From contig CALJGL010000009.1 of the NCBI GenBank assembly GCA_938075155.1, positions 62,001 to 126,000 of the forward strand: a DNA stretch of 64,000 bases, read 5' to 3'. The position numbers and the translations under genes are program-made. The DNA comes from UBA12191 sp009937185 (GTDB taxonomy: Bacteria; Planctomycetota; UBA8108; UBA1146). A model generated the notes under the pieces. It saw nothing but the letters and a program-made list of their open reading frames with translations, was not told the DNA's origin and made no database searches. Of the stretch, positions 46,301 to 56,600 are shown piece after piece. The number at the start of each line of letters is the position of its first letter. The stretch's first letter is position 1.

Positions 46301-49300
46301 ACCGTCAATCTGACCGTGACTGATATACATGGAAACAGCACAGATGCCAGTTTCATAGTCACCGTTGACGATCTTGAGAACCCGGTGATTTCTGGAATGC
46401 CGCAATCCATTCAGCTCAATAATGATTCTGGTCAATGTGGGGCATTAGTGTCCTGGATCGAGCCGACTGCAACTGACAACTGTCAGGTGAGTACATTCGA
46501 GCCGAGTATTGATAACGGTTCCTTCTTTGAAGTGGGCCTTCATGTCGTGACTTACACGGCGATCGATATTCACGGTAACTTCTCCAGCGAGAAGTTCTTC
46601 GTGACAGTAACCGATAACGAAGATCCAACCATCGCAGGAATGCCACTTGATATCTCGATCACTGCTGAAGCTGGACAATGCTCTTCAGTCGTGATTTGGC
46701 CTGCACCGGTACCGCAAGATAATTGCGAAATCCTTGAATCGTCTTCCTCGCACTTGCCTGGAGATACCTTCCTTGTAGGTACAACAGTGGTGACATACTC
46801 CACTTCAGATATTCATGGAAATGAATACAGTGCAGAGTTCTCAGTGACAGTCACTGATGACGAGAATCCTTTGATTAGCGACATGCCGAATAACATTCAG
46901 GTCAATAATGATGCTGGTCAGTGCGGTGCCGTTTCAACATGGACTGAGCCTTCTGCTACTGATAACTGTCAGGTGGCTTCTTTCACTTCAGATCATGCTT
47001 CAGGCGACTTCTTCCCTGTAGGCGACACTGTCGTGAAGTACACAGCAGAAGACATTCATGGCAACATAAGCACCTCTGAGTTCACGATCAGTATCACAGA
47101 TAATGAAGTACCTTCGATCAGTGGTATGAGTGCCGACGTCAGTGTCGATAACGACGCCGGGCAATGTGGAGCGCTCATTACTTGGACTGACCTCTCTGCC
47201 GACGATAACTGTGAAGTCCAGTCCTTCACGAGTACCCACGCCAGTGGAGACTTCTTTGAGGTTGGATCAACGACTGTGACATACACAGCCACTGATATTT
47301 ACGGTAATGAAAAACAAGAGTCTTTCCAGATCGATGTTGCTGACGCCGAGAATCCAACGATCTCTGGACTCAGTGGTGACCTGGCTTCGACAAATGATGC
47401 TGGTGCCTGTGGCGCTGTCATAGCTTGGACGAACCCAACAGCAGCAGATAATTGTGAAATCCAGTCCTTCACGAGTACTCATGACAGTGGCGACTTCTTC
47501 GAAGTTGGAACCACAACGGTGACGTACACGGCTGTTGATATTCACAATAACGAACTGAGTGGATCATTCGACGTCACCATTACAGATGACGAGAATCCAA
47601 CGATCTCTGGACTCAGTGGAGACCTGGCTTCGACAAATGATGCTGGTGCCTGCGGCGCTGTCATAGCTTGGACGAACCCAACAGCAGCAGATAACTGTGA
47701 AATCCAGTCCTTCACGAGTACTCATAACAGTGGCGACTTCTTCGAAGTTGGAACCACAACTGTGACGTACACGGCTGTTGATATTCACAATAACGAACTG
47801 AGTGGATCATTCGACGTCACCATTACAGACGACGAGAATCCAACGATCTCTGGCCTCAGTAGTAACCGTAGCTCGACAAATGATGCGGGTGAATGTGGAG
47901 CTGTTATCACGTGGTCTCTTCCGACCGCAGCAGATAACTGTGAAATCCAGTCCTTCACAAGTACGCACAATAGCGGTGAGTACTTCGAAGTAGGATCAAC
48001 GACTGTGACCTACACAGCAGTTGATGTTCATGGAAACAACTTGAGTGCTTCTTTTGAGATTGTCGTAACAGACGACGAAAACCCAGTCATCAGTGGATTG
48101 ACTGCTGATATTGCCCTTGGGTCAGATTTAGGTGAATGCGGTGCAGTTGTGACATTGAACGAGCCCACGTCGTCTGATAACTGTGATTTCACTAATCTTA
48201 CAAATACACATACGAGTGGCGATTTCTTCCCAGTTGGTTCAACGCTTGTTTCTTACACTGCGACTGATATCTACGGAAACTCGATCACAGAGTCGTTCAA
48301 TGTAACGGTTGCTGATGACGAGAATCCAACGATCTCTGGACTCAGTGGAGACCTGGCTTCGACAAATGATGCCGGTGCCTGTGGCGCTGTCATAGCTTGG
48401 ACGAACCCAACAGCAGCAGATAACTGTGAAATCCAGTCCTTCACGAGTACTCATGACAGTGGCGACTTCTTCGAAGTTGGAACCACAACTGTGACGTACA
48501 CGGCTGTTGATATTCACAATAACGAACTGAGTGGATCATTCGACGTCACCATTACAGATGACGAGAATCCAACGATCTCTAATGTTCCTGCTTCAATGGC
48601 GATTTCTAATGACCTTGGCGAATGCTCTGCAGTGGCTTCTTGGACCCTTCCTTCGGCCAATGACAACTGTGAAGTTCTGTCAATGACTTCAAGCCATGAG
48701 AGTGGAACGGCCTTCCCCGTTGGATTGACTGTCGTCGAACTCGTCGCAACAGATATCCACGGTAATACTTCCAATGACAGCTTCCTCATTACCGTAACTG
48801 ATAATGAAAACCCTGTTCTTTCTGGAGTTTCTGGAGACCTGGTAGTGGCAAATCAGCCGGGTCAGTGTGGAGCTTCTGTGAGCTGGGTTGATCCTTCTGA
48901 AAACGACAACTGTGGAGTTGTATCTAGCACCCAGTCACACAACCCGGGTCATTTCTTCCTCGTCGGTTCAACGACAGTGACCTACCAGATCACTGATCAG
49001 GCTGGTAACTCGGCTTCAGCTTCTTTCGAAGTGACAGTGTTGGACCAAGAGAATCCCACGATTTCTGGCCTCTCCGGTGACCTCAGCGTCGAAACCGATT
49101 TTGGTCAGTGCTCAGCGGTTGTTTCATGGGCCGCACCTCAGGTTGGTGATAACTGCGAAATCGCAAGTTTCGAAATGACCCATGACAGTGGATCTGTATT
49201 CTCTGTGGGTACTACACAGGTTACAGCAACTGTCACGGACGAAGCGGGTAACCAGACGGTGGATTCATTCACCGTTACTGTGACTGACAAAGAGAACCCT

Positions 49301-50500
49301 GAAATCCTTGGAATGCCAGCGAGCATGACCGTTGAGAATGATCCTGGTATCTGTGGTGCAGTGATCACTTGGAGTGCGCCTGTTGGACAAGACAACTGTG
49401 GATCAGTTTCTCTTTCCTCTGACTACGACTCGGGTGACGTCTTCCCCGTGGGTTCCACGATTGTGACTTACACAGCCTTGGATCAGTATGGGAACTCTTC
49501 CAGCGACTCATTCACAGTCGTGGTTGAAGACCTTGAAAATCCGAATCTGCTTGGAACACGAGTAGACCTGTCTGTCGAAAATGATCCGGGTCTATGTAGT
49601 GCAGTCGTAACGTGGAGTGCCTTCGGTATCGTAGATAACTGCGCTGGGGCCTCCCTGGAGATCTCGCACCCGTCTGGCACAAGCTTCGCCGTGGGTACAA
49701 CAGAGGTCACTATTACGCTTACGGATGCCGCTGGTAATCAGGTGATTGAAAACTTCAATGTCACAGTCAGCGACACAGAGAATCCTCTGATCACTGATCC
49801 TGCCGACATTGTGGTGGACGCAACTCCTGAAACATGTGACGCGACCATGACGATTCCTGCTCTTGTTGCCAACGATAACTGTGACCTTGCAAGTGTTACC
49901 AATGATTACACCGGTACAGCAAATGCCAGCGGTACATACCCGCTTGGCGATACGCTGATCACTTGGACAGTGACAGATACTCACGGAAACAGTAGCTCTG
50001 CTGAGCAGTTGGTGACGGTCAATGTTGACTTGACCGATTGCAATACCAATGGAGTTCCAGACGCATGTGAGATCGCAAGTGGTGCGGCTAATGACTGCAA
50101 CGCCAATGGAATCCCTGACGATTGCGAGCAAGACTGCAACGGTAATGGCACTCCGGATGATTGTGACATTAACTCCGGTGCCAGTCAGGACTCGAACTCT
50201 AATGGACTTCCAGACGAGTGTGAGACGCAGTTCATGCGTGGTGACGTTAATGTCAATGGCAGCGTTGACGTAACCGATCCGATCTATGTACTTCAGTACG
50301 TGATTGGAACCGGGCCTACACCGACATGTCTCGATAGCGCTGATATCAATAACGATAACCAGCTCGACATTACTGATCCGATCAGCCTTCTTCAGTACCT
50401 GTTCCTGGCTTCTACGCCTCCGGCTGCTCCATTCAATACGTGTGGAATCGATCCAGACGGAATCAGCATTGGCTGTGATAGCTACTCAAACTGCCCATAA
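40313..50500 (+). CDS. Giant secreted HYR-repeat dockerin protein 2
   Basis: About 3395 residues. ATG 40313 has GGAGGT at 40301-40306 and begins a 24-residue signal peptide cleaved before QCEP. Order of parts: three DCN calcium-loop repeats (40405-40545); a seven-bladed FG-GAP, integrin-alpha-like propeller (~40555-41655; blades such as VLVVGAPGSS...GAVYVYRR); 15 more DCN repeats (41663-42487); 31 HYR units (42488-50026); four DCN repeats; and a dockerin-like end (RGDVNVNGSVDVTDP; DINNDNQLDITDP) with tail ending CDSYSNC. Calcium binding and extracellular location are inferred from the domains. No enzyme motif seen. Each HYR unit has two cysteines, so the protein depends on disulfide formation. 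Three HYR units are almost identical, showing recent repeat growth. Same architecture as protein 3, directly downstream. Confidence 0.92.
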   Translation: MKTSPLAFLVLVIHLVVVSSFAGAQCEPTEDCNGNGILDSCDIAEYFSDDCDNNGTPDECQISLDQSLDCNQDLILDACEGALEDLLEGLDSEDYGKAMDMTSNWLAIGAPEHSSGGESVGAVYLYRNIGSRWVSGGMLLAPVQNASDEYGYSVAITDDVLVVGAPGSSNSGSSNEGAVYVYRRDGLNWNLEQQLEPDGSNHDAEFGVSVDVQGDVLAVGAWYAQTTSDSGAVYLYSFNGQIWELDQLIQSPDSDGEKQFASSVEIDGDFLAVSDPRADVGPNDDAGAVYIYKAFSSTLWAFSQKVTSIAATEGGKFGESIDMVGSQLLVGAPESGSGARGEVHLFTRSPNVFEITTIVLGDSSNHKLGFDVALASNGFAASAPRAGSNRGQIHVYQQDSNDIYQQTIFIPASALSGDLFGESIATGGRWVAGSSIVDDYVAIDRRIQLPDCDNNGVDDPCDIYSGTSQDCNQDGTPDSCQIADGELSDCNGDGIPDSCQLADGSELDCNLNDIIDSCDIANGDSPDCNINGIPDDCEDDCNQNGIEDSCEIDAGTAYDCNGNSVLDQCDLSAGTDTDCNNNSIPDGCEIESGDEDDCNSNGLLDVCDIILGLYSDCNSNTILDLCEIEAGTAEDCNNNDYPDICDVAYGVSSDCDGDLVPDECELISGTEFDCNGNAIIDSCDILAGISLDCEGNGIPDECDVAAGALDCDGNGVPDECQTDADTTLPTITGLSTGISLLAAQGECAETATWDEPTVTDDCGVESVTSSHDSGISFPVGDTVVTYTATDVSGNVATANFTITVTDDQFPTIIGGPADISLDNEPGSCSAAADWVEPTAADNCGILSLTSDHSATSTFPVGVTTVTYTATDQNGNATTHSFNVTVSDADLPTIQGLPGPVFVNSNPGLCTAQVSWPVPTFEDNCPGVQGESSHPSGMSFTVGTTLVTYTATDASGNTAVASFELTVIDNENPTIANAPASVVLTNDEDLCGAAYFWDQPALADNCGAPALTSNLQSGHIFEVGTTLVTLNVDDGNSNLVEVGFTVTVEDNTAPLVSRMPADITINADLGACDTNVTWEEPEAADNCGMLNFVANHTPGLYSVGTTEVVYTAQDIHGNITVESFNVTVVDAELPEISGLPVDLTTDNLLGLCGANLAWPEPSASDNCGVESIVSSHASGTEFPVGATTVVYTVTDVNGNVSEDSFLVTIHDVDQPEIDNLPDDILSTNDAGDCGAVITWTEPNAWDNCSVSDLSSTHQSGSFFPVGSTTVTYTATDDTGLQHSESFIVTVNDDENPELIGLIGQVTFTNSEGFCAGIATWDEPTAEDNCEVAGIESTHQPGWSFDVGNTLVTYTVTDIHGNTSEESLIVTILDNEAPVFVSVPESIETTTEPGICTTLVDWEIPVVSDNCEIFSLSTSNLRGTVFEVGVTTVTYTATDVHGNMTEHSFVISVTDSEMPVISPVPLVVEVNTELGLCEAAAHWEDAFATDNCGILSFTESHQSGEIFPLGSTTVTLSTTDIHFNETEVSFEVVVTDAELPVFTSMPSDIDLIAEAGLCSAMAEWESALGTDNCGVASIESDRQSGEHFDVGTTEVTFTITDDNGNSHQDSILITVTDLELPVITNLPPRVTVGTEPGICLGTTSWNTPDTSDNCGVETLVASVESGSMLPIGETAVTYTVTDIHGNTSSQSFIVTVADQELPEILDVPTDMDLTNDAGVCGAVATWAAPNPQDNCEISNFTSSHNSGDLFPVGLTTVTLTATDSTGNMKTETFQITVNDEENPVLLGVSGDIQITAENGLCGASVSWTDPSATDNCDMVTVSSTHNPGDFFDVGSHTVVYTAEDLYGNEISEQFQVTVTDDENPVINGLSANIVQTADPGVCEALVTWSAASATDNCEVASLTSDHQSGDTFPVGTTLVTYTALDIHGNSSTGAFSVTVEDDENPQFIALPDRVTVANDSGECGANVFWSEPQAQDNCSVDNIVLSHQSGDQFIVGDTTVNLTVTDIHGNSTDASFIVTVDDLENPVISGMPQSIQLNNDSGQCGALVSWIEPTATDNCQVSTFEPSIDNGSFFEVGLHVVTYTAIDIHGNFSSEKFFVTVTDNEDPTIAGMPLDISITAEAGQCSSVVIWPAPVPQDNCEILESSSSHLPGDTFLVGTTVVTYSTSDIHGNEYSAEFSVTVTDDENPLISDMPNNIQVNNDAGQCGAVSTWTEPSATDNCQVASFTSDHASGDFFPVGDTVVKYTAEDIHGNISTSEFTISITDNEVPSISGMSADVSVDNDAGQCGALITWTDLSADDNCEVQSFTSTHASGDFFEVGSTTVTYTATDIYGNEKQESFQIDVADAENPTISGLSGDLASTNDAGACGAVIAWTNPTAADNCEIQSFTSTHDSGDFFEVGTTTVTYTAVDIHNNELSGSFDVTITDDENPTISGLSGDLASTNDAGACGAVIAWTNPTAADNCEIQSFTSTHNSGDFFEVGTTTVTYTAVDIHNNELSGSFDVTITDDENPTISGLSSNRSSTNDAGECGAVITWSLPTAADNCEIQSFTSTHNSGEYFEVGSTTVTYTAVDVHGNNLSASFEIVVTDDENPVISGLTADIALGSDLGECGAVVTLNEPTSSDNCDFTNLTNTHTSGDFFPVGSTLVSYTATDIYGNSITESFNVTVADDENPTISGLSGDLASTNDAGACGAVIAWTNPTAADNCEIQSFTSTHDSGDFFEVGTTTVTYTAVDIHNNELSGSFDVTITDDENPTISNVPASMAISNDLGECSAVASWTLPSANDNCEVLSMTSSHESGTAFPVGLTVVELVATDIHGNTSNDSFLITVTDNENPVLSGVSGDLVVANQPGQCGASVSWVDPSENDNCGVVSSTQSHNPGHFFLVGSTTVTYQITDQAGNSASASFEVTVLDQENPTISGLSGDLSVETDFGQCSAVVSWAAPQVGDNCEIASFEMTHDSGSVFSVGTTQVTATVTDEAGNQTVDSFTVTVTDKENPEILGMPASMTVENDPGICGAVITWSAPVGQDNCGSVSLSSDYDSGDVFPVGSTIVTYTALDQYGNSSSDSFTVVVEDLENPNLLGTRVDLSVENDPGLCSAVVTWSAFGIVDNCAGASLEISHPSGTSFAVGTTEVTITLTDAAGNQVIENFNVTVSDTENPLITDPADIVVDATPETCDATMTIPALVANDNCDLASVTNDYTGTANASGTYPLGDTLITWTVTDTHGNSSSAEQLVTVNVDLTDCNTNGVPDACEIASGAANDCNANGIPDDCEQDCNGNGTPDDCDINSGASQDSNSNGLPDECETQFMRGDVNVNGSVDVTDPIYVLQYVIGTGPTPTCLDSADINNDNQLDITDPISLLQYLFLASTPPAAPFNTCGIDPDGISIGCDSYSNCP
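41663..42487 (+). repeat. DCN calcium-loop repeat block in giant protein 2
   Basis: Fifteen tandem units of about 57 bp encoding D-C-N-x-N-G-x-P-D-x-C-(D/E) plus a variable linker such as IxxGT. The alternating Asp/Asn positions resemble thrombospondin type 3 or EF-hand calcium loops, with an added cysteine pair. Units differ mainly in the linker. Confidence 0.85.
47342..47827 (+). repeat. Two nearly identical tandem 243-bp HYR units
   Basis: Units at 47342-47584 and 47585-47827 differ at only a handful of bases, and a third copy lies at 48314-48556, separated by two diverged units (47828-48070, 48071-48313). The three proteins encoded differ at about two residues (DAE versus DDE, and D versus N in THxSGDFF). 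Confidence 0.95.
48314..48556 (+). repeat. Third near-identical HYR unit, displaced copy
   Basis: Copy of the tandem pair at 47342-47827, lying two units downstream. Its identity extends a few codons into the next unit (GATGACGAGAATCCAACGAT), as expected from unequal recombination or gene conversion across unit borders. Confidence 0.93.
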
Positions 50501-50518
50501 GACATAAATAAAATTTAG

Positions 50519-50544
50519 CCGGGTAACCCTATTGGGTTACCCGG
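50519..50544 (+). terminator. Hairpin between giant genes 2 and 3, no T run
   Basis: Perfect 11-bp stem CCGGGTAACCC / GGGTTACCCGG with loop TATT, 18 bases past the stop. No run of T follows, so it may be a weak or factor-dependent terminator, or an RNA-stabilising hairpin that allows read-through into giant gene 3. Confidence 0.55.
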
Positions 50545-50642
50545 TCCATTACTGAAACTCATTCACGGTATTTTCCGTGACCAACAATAAAATGGAGCGA
50601 GGCTCAGATCCCCCGTCTGACCTCAAACCATCTGGAGGTACG

Positions 50643-53600
50643 ATGTTCCCCCGTATCGCCCCTTTCGCAGGTGTGTTTTTCTGTGTGTTGGTACTGTTTT
50701 CAAGTCCGCTTGAAGCGCAGTGTCAGCCTAATGAGGATTGCAACCAGAATGGCGTCGCAGACCAATGTGATATTGATCTGGGCTCTAGTGACGATTGCAA
50801 TGGAAACCAAATCCCCGATGAGTGTGATCTTGAACTGTTGACCAGTGAGGATTGCAACTTAGATGGGATACCAGACGAATGTTCTCCAAGTATTAGAGAG
50901 CTCGTTGGTATCGGACTTTCGTTCGGTGATGGTTTCGGATCTTCCGTAGATTCCAGCCCTCAATATGCAGTTGTCGGAGCTCCCGATGATGATCTTCTTG
51001 GTACGAACACAGGTTCTGCCAACATCTTCAAGCGCACTGGTACGCAGTGGATTGAAGAAATGAAGATCTTCGGAATCTCTGCAAGTCTGGAAGATCACTT
51101 TGGAGCAGCTGTTGCTGTCGAAGGTGATCTTGTCGCAATTGGCGCACCCGGAAAAATGCAGGGTCGTGGTGCAGTATTCCTCTACCGAAGAGTCGGTAAT
51201 GGATGGTGGAACTACGAAGGAACGCTTACAGCGTTTGACGCGCCCCTTGGCGCGGCTTTCGGAAGTGCATTAGCTATTGAAAACGAGATGATCGTTGTCG
51301 GAGCCCCGGGGACAGTTAACGGGCTTGGATCTGGCGCAGTTTATCTCTTTTCTCGCGAGAGCGGAATGTGGCTTCAAGAGCAAAAGCTTGAATCGGATAC
51401 ATTGACTGATGGCGATATGCTGGGTAGCTCAATTGCTATTCATGAGGGTTCAATCGTCACTGGTGCCCCCGGATACGATGCCGGTGGAATGACCAATTCA
51501 GGACTCGTGATCATTTTTGAAGAATCTGCAGGTACCTGGACAGAGAGCTTGTCTATATCTGCAACTAATCCTAGTCCTTTTGCTTCATTCGGTTTCTCAA
51601 TAGATGTCGATCAAGATCGTCTTCTTGTAGGTGCACCGGGTGAAAATGTCGAAACAGGCGCCGCCTACCTTCATACCAGACTTGCCAACATGTGGATTGA
51701 TCAAGTCAAGATGGAGCCGTTAGTACCAGAAGAAGGTGGTTTATTCGGGGCAGATGTCGGACTCGATGTGAAAACTCTTGTTATCAGTGCACCTGCTGCC
51801 GGATCTGATCAGGGGCAGGTTGTTATATACAGACAACAAGGTGCGGACTGGATTCGCGAAGAACCCATGACCCAAATCGTAGATCGTCAACCGGGCGAGC
51901 AATTTGGAAGTTCCATCACCTGTCAGTTGCCATTCCTTCTTGTGGGAAGCTCTGGGCAGAACAGTGGAGACAGCCTTTGGATTTCAGTTTACAACGATTG
52001 TAACTCAAACCTTGAAGACGATATCTGTGATGTAACGCAGGGATTAGAGCCGGATTGTAACTTCAACCTGGTTCCAGACTCCTGTGAGATTTCAGATGGA
52101 ACTAAACAAGATTGCGATGGAAATGGCATTCCCGACGAGTGCCAGATCAGTACAGGCGAATTGCCGGATTGCAATATGAATGGCATTCCTGATGCATGTG
52201 ATATCTCCAGTGGATTCTCACTGGATTGCAATGTGGATGGAAATCCTGACGAATGCCAGACTGGGGCTGATCCTAATCCTCCTTCAATTTCAAATATGCC
52301 CGGACCATTCTCTGTCAGTACAGACCAGGGGATTTGTGGAGCAGTTCTGACCTGGGACGAGCCTGTAGCGACGGATGACTGTGGAGTCGCTTCGCTGGAA
52401 TCGTCCCATGCATCGGGAAGTCTCTTTTCGACCGGACTCACGGTTGTTAGTTACACCGCTACAGATGTTAGCGGGAACGTTCGCACTGCGATGTTCACTG
52501 TCGTCGTGACAGATAATGAACTTCCTACGTTATCTGATTTTCAGGCTGAAGTCATAGCGGAAGCCGGTCAAGGTGTGTGTGAACTTGCCGTAAGTTGGCC
52601 TAATCCTACACCGCAAGATAACTGTGCAGTTTTCTCAAGTTCCGTATCGCACCAACCAGGAACTCTGTTCCCCATCGGGACGACAGTAGTCGCCTTTACG
52701 CTGATGGACAGCAACGGAAATATGTCGACGCTGAACATGAACGTCATAGTTCTTGATACTTCAGCCCCAGAGATAGTAGATCTCCCAGCTGATGTACAGT
52801 CGGGCACTGATCTCGGATCGTGCAACAAGATCGTGGAATGGATTGATCCGACGAGCACAGATGACTGTACCGTTGAGTCATTCACCTCCACCCATCAAAG
52901 CGGAGATACCTTTGATCTTGGTACTACAGTTGTGACATACACTGTGGTTGATGCCGGTGGAAATTCAGTTAATCAGAGTTTCAATGTCACTATTACAGAT
53001 CAGGAACTTCCGACATTTACAGCAGCTCCTGCAAACATTAGCACAGGAAACGATCCTGGTGATTGCGGCGCTGTGATCACTTGGGCTCCTGCAGTTGTAG
53101 ATGATAACTGTGGCATCGCTTCAACGACGAGTAGCCATCAACCTGGTGACCACTTTGACTTGGGTGATACAGAGGTATCAATAACGACCACAGATGTGAA
53201 TGGTAATGTCAGTACACATATCTTCACGGTCACGATTCTTGATACCGAAGCACCCGAGCTCTCTAACATTCCTCAAAATGTTGTCCTCAATAATGACCCT
53301 GCAGAATGCACTGCGGTCTATAACTGGGCTCTTCCACAGATTTCAGATAACTGTGGGATTTCAACTTTTGAAGGATCTTCGAATTCAGGAGAGTCTTTCC
53401 CGCTAGGCACCACAACTGTGGAATACCTTTTGGTGGATACCTCTGGAAATCAGTCAACAGGAAGTTTCGATATCACTGTGAACGATACAGAGATGCCAAT
53501 ACTTCTAGGTATGCCTCAGGATATAGCCGTCTTCAATGATTCCGGACAGTGTGGCGCAAACGTCAGTTGGATTGTTCCCACGCCATGGGATAACTGCAAC

Positions 53601-56600
53601 TTGGTAGATTTCGATGCTTCACATGAACCAGGCGCTTTCTTCCCCAAAGGAGTGACAGAAGTCTCTTACTTGGTGATGGACGGAATGGGCCAAGTTACGA
53701 GTGGAACATTTACCATTTCAGTAGATGACGATGAAGCTCCTACTATCACAGGAATGCCCGCGGACAGAACCATTGTTGCTGATGCAGGACTATGCTCAGC
53801 AATTCATGAGTGGGTGTTACCCATTGGCCAAGATAACTGTGAGGTCGTTTCTTTCACCGCAAGTCATGATCCTGGTGATACTTTCCCGGTGGGCGTAACA
53901 GAGATTGGATACTCGGTTACTGACAGTATGGGAATGACTACCACGGATCAGTTTAGTCTCACAGTTCTTGATCAAGAAGACCCTGTCATCATTCGTATTC
54001 CTGGAGATATATCAGTGGTGGCGGATGAGGGCGAATGTTCAATGCCCGTCAGCTGGGTTGCACCAGATTCTCAGGATAACTGTGCGATTGACACGTTCTC
54101 GATCAGTCATATGTCTGGAAGCGTTTTCGAGACTGGAGTGACTACAGTATCCATAGATACTCAGGACATTCATGGAAACACAGCAGTAGCAAGTTTCCAA
54201 GTAACAGTCCTTGACCAAGAAACGCCACAGATTCTGTCCTTACCTGCCGCTATCCAATTGGAATCAGATGCGGATCAGTGTGGAACACTTGTCACTTGGG
54301 TTGAGCCTCTCGGTTCTGATAACTGCCAAGTCGCACTCCTGTCTACGACTTCTGAAAACGGTGGTTTCTACCCCGTTGGAAGTAGCACGGTCACTTACAT
54401 GATTGAAGACGCTTCAGGTAACTCAGATGAGGCAAGTTTCAATATCACTATTACGGACACCACAAATCCACAATTCATGCAGATTCCAAATGGGATCTCA
54501 GTGCCGAGTGATCAGGGAGATTGCGGTGCAATAGTGACATGGTTAGAAGTTACGGCTTCTGATAACTGTGCTGTTGAGAGTATTACAGGAACACATGCCT
54601 CTGGAGACTTCTTTAACAAGGGTCTGACCGTAGTAGAGCATACTGTGACTGATATTCACGGAAACCAGACCACGCAAAGCTTCGATATCAATGTTACTGA
54701 TAATGAACTTCCAGTGATTATGGGAATAGATCAAAATCTGACCATTGAAAATGATCTTGGTCAATGTGGCGCAAATGTCACTTGGCAAGAGCCCACGGCT
54801 TCCGACAATTGTGAAGTCACTTCATTAACCGTCAACATTCCTTCAGGCGCATTTTTCTCTGAGGGTACAACTCTTGTGACATATACCACCTCTGACGATA
54901 GTGGTAATGAAAATACAAAGAGTTTCAATGTCACGGTTCAAGACCTTGAACTACCTAGTTTCACTTCGATACCCGAAAGTGTTGTCGCAGAGACAACAAC
55001 GAACTCATGTTCTGGTATAGCGACATGGGACACAGTAACGGGAGCTGATAATTGCCTTGTAGATTCGATAGTCTCATCGCACGCATCTGGTGATGAGTTC
55101 CCATTGGGGAATACGCAAGTTTCAGTGTCGATTACAGATATTCATGGCAACACGCGAGAACAAGAATTTTCGGTATTGATCGAAGATACGGAATTGCCGT
55201 CATTCGTCGATATGCCCGAAGACATTTTCCAAACGACTGAAGTTGGTTTATGTGGAGCCGTCATCGACTGGACAGAGCCGTCTGCGGCTGATAATTGTTT
55301 AGTGAATGAGCTCATTGGTTCACACGTACCGAATACGTTCTTTGAGCGTGGCATCACAGTGGTGACTTACACAGTCACAGACGCTTCTGGAAATGAGTAT
55401 CTGGAAAGTTTCCAAATCAATGTAGTCGACCTGGAAGTACCGCAGCTGAGTGCTCCTCCTGCTGATATTCAGGCGATAGCGGATGCGGGTTCATGTGGTA
55501 CCACTATCTCTTGGATAGAGCCAACAGCCACTGATAACTGTTCAGTGCAATCCGTAATCTCAAGTCATGATCCGGAAGACTTCTTTGCAACGGGAACAAC
55601 TATCGTTTCCTACACTGCACAAGATCCGACAGGGAACATTTCTACAGTTCAGTTCTTAGTAACAATCCTTGATGAAGAAATGCCTACGATTAACAACATG
55701 CCCGTATCTTTGGTGGTAGATAACGACCAGGGAGATTGCGGCGCGATTGTTTCATGGGACGAACCCACCATTCTTGATAACTGTGGTATCGCAGTGAGTG
55801 GAGCTGATCATCTATCAGGATCCTTCTTCGCTGTAGGATCAACACTGGTTACTTATGTAGCCGAAGATGTTTCAGGTAATCAAGTCAACGCAGAATTTAC
55901 AGTTACGGTCGAAGATAATCAGGCACCTCAGTTCCAGGGTAGTATCAGTAATGCCATTCTCGATACTGACGCAGGAGAATGTGGTGCCGTGCATAGTTGG
56001 GTCGCACCTGAAGTAAGCGAAAATTGCGCGGGCCTTCAAGTTACAACGACTCATGAACCCGGATCATTCTTTACTCCGGGTCTTAATATCGTGACATACA
56101 CCGCGAGTGACGCAGCCGGAAACACTACTAGTTTGATGTTTACAGTTGTTGTTCAGGATAATGAAAATCCTGTTATCGCGGGCACTCCTGAAAGTATGGA
56201 TCTTGGAACCGATCTGGATTCATGTGGAAGAGTTGTGAATTGGCAACAGCCGAGTGCTAGTGATAACTGTGCAATACTTTCTTACAGTTCCACGCATAAC
56301 TCCGGTGATTTTTTCCCGGTGGGCACCACGACAGTGATTTTCACTGCCACCGATACTGTAGGGCATTCCACTTCGACTCAGTTCGAAATCGTAGTGAGTG
56401 ATAATCAAGCTCCTAGTATCACGCAGATGCCCCAAGACGTTGTTATCAACAGTCAACTTGGTATTTGTGGATCAGTGCATGCTTGGGATCTTCCTCTATC
56501 GTCAGATAACTGCCCAGATCATGTCTTCTCTGGGACACACCTTCCAGGGGACGAGTTCCCAGTAGGAACCTCGACTGTTTCATACACGGCTATCGATGCC

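Larger units (their letters stand above)
42488..50026 (+). repeat. 31-unit HYR array in giant protein 2
   Basis: Thirty-one Ig-like HYR units counted by hand, period 81 codons (243 bp) with few length changes. Conserved core: (D/N)xExPxI, GxCGAxxxW, (A/T)DNC, SGDFFxVGxTxVTYTAxDxxGN, SFxVTVxD. Many units carry the phrase DIHGN, rarer in protein 1. Confidence 0.9.
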
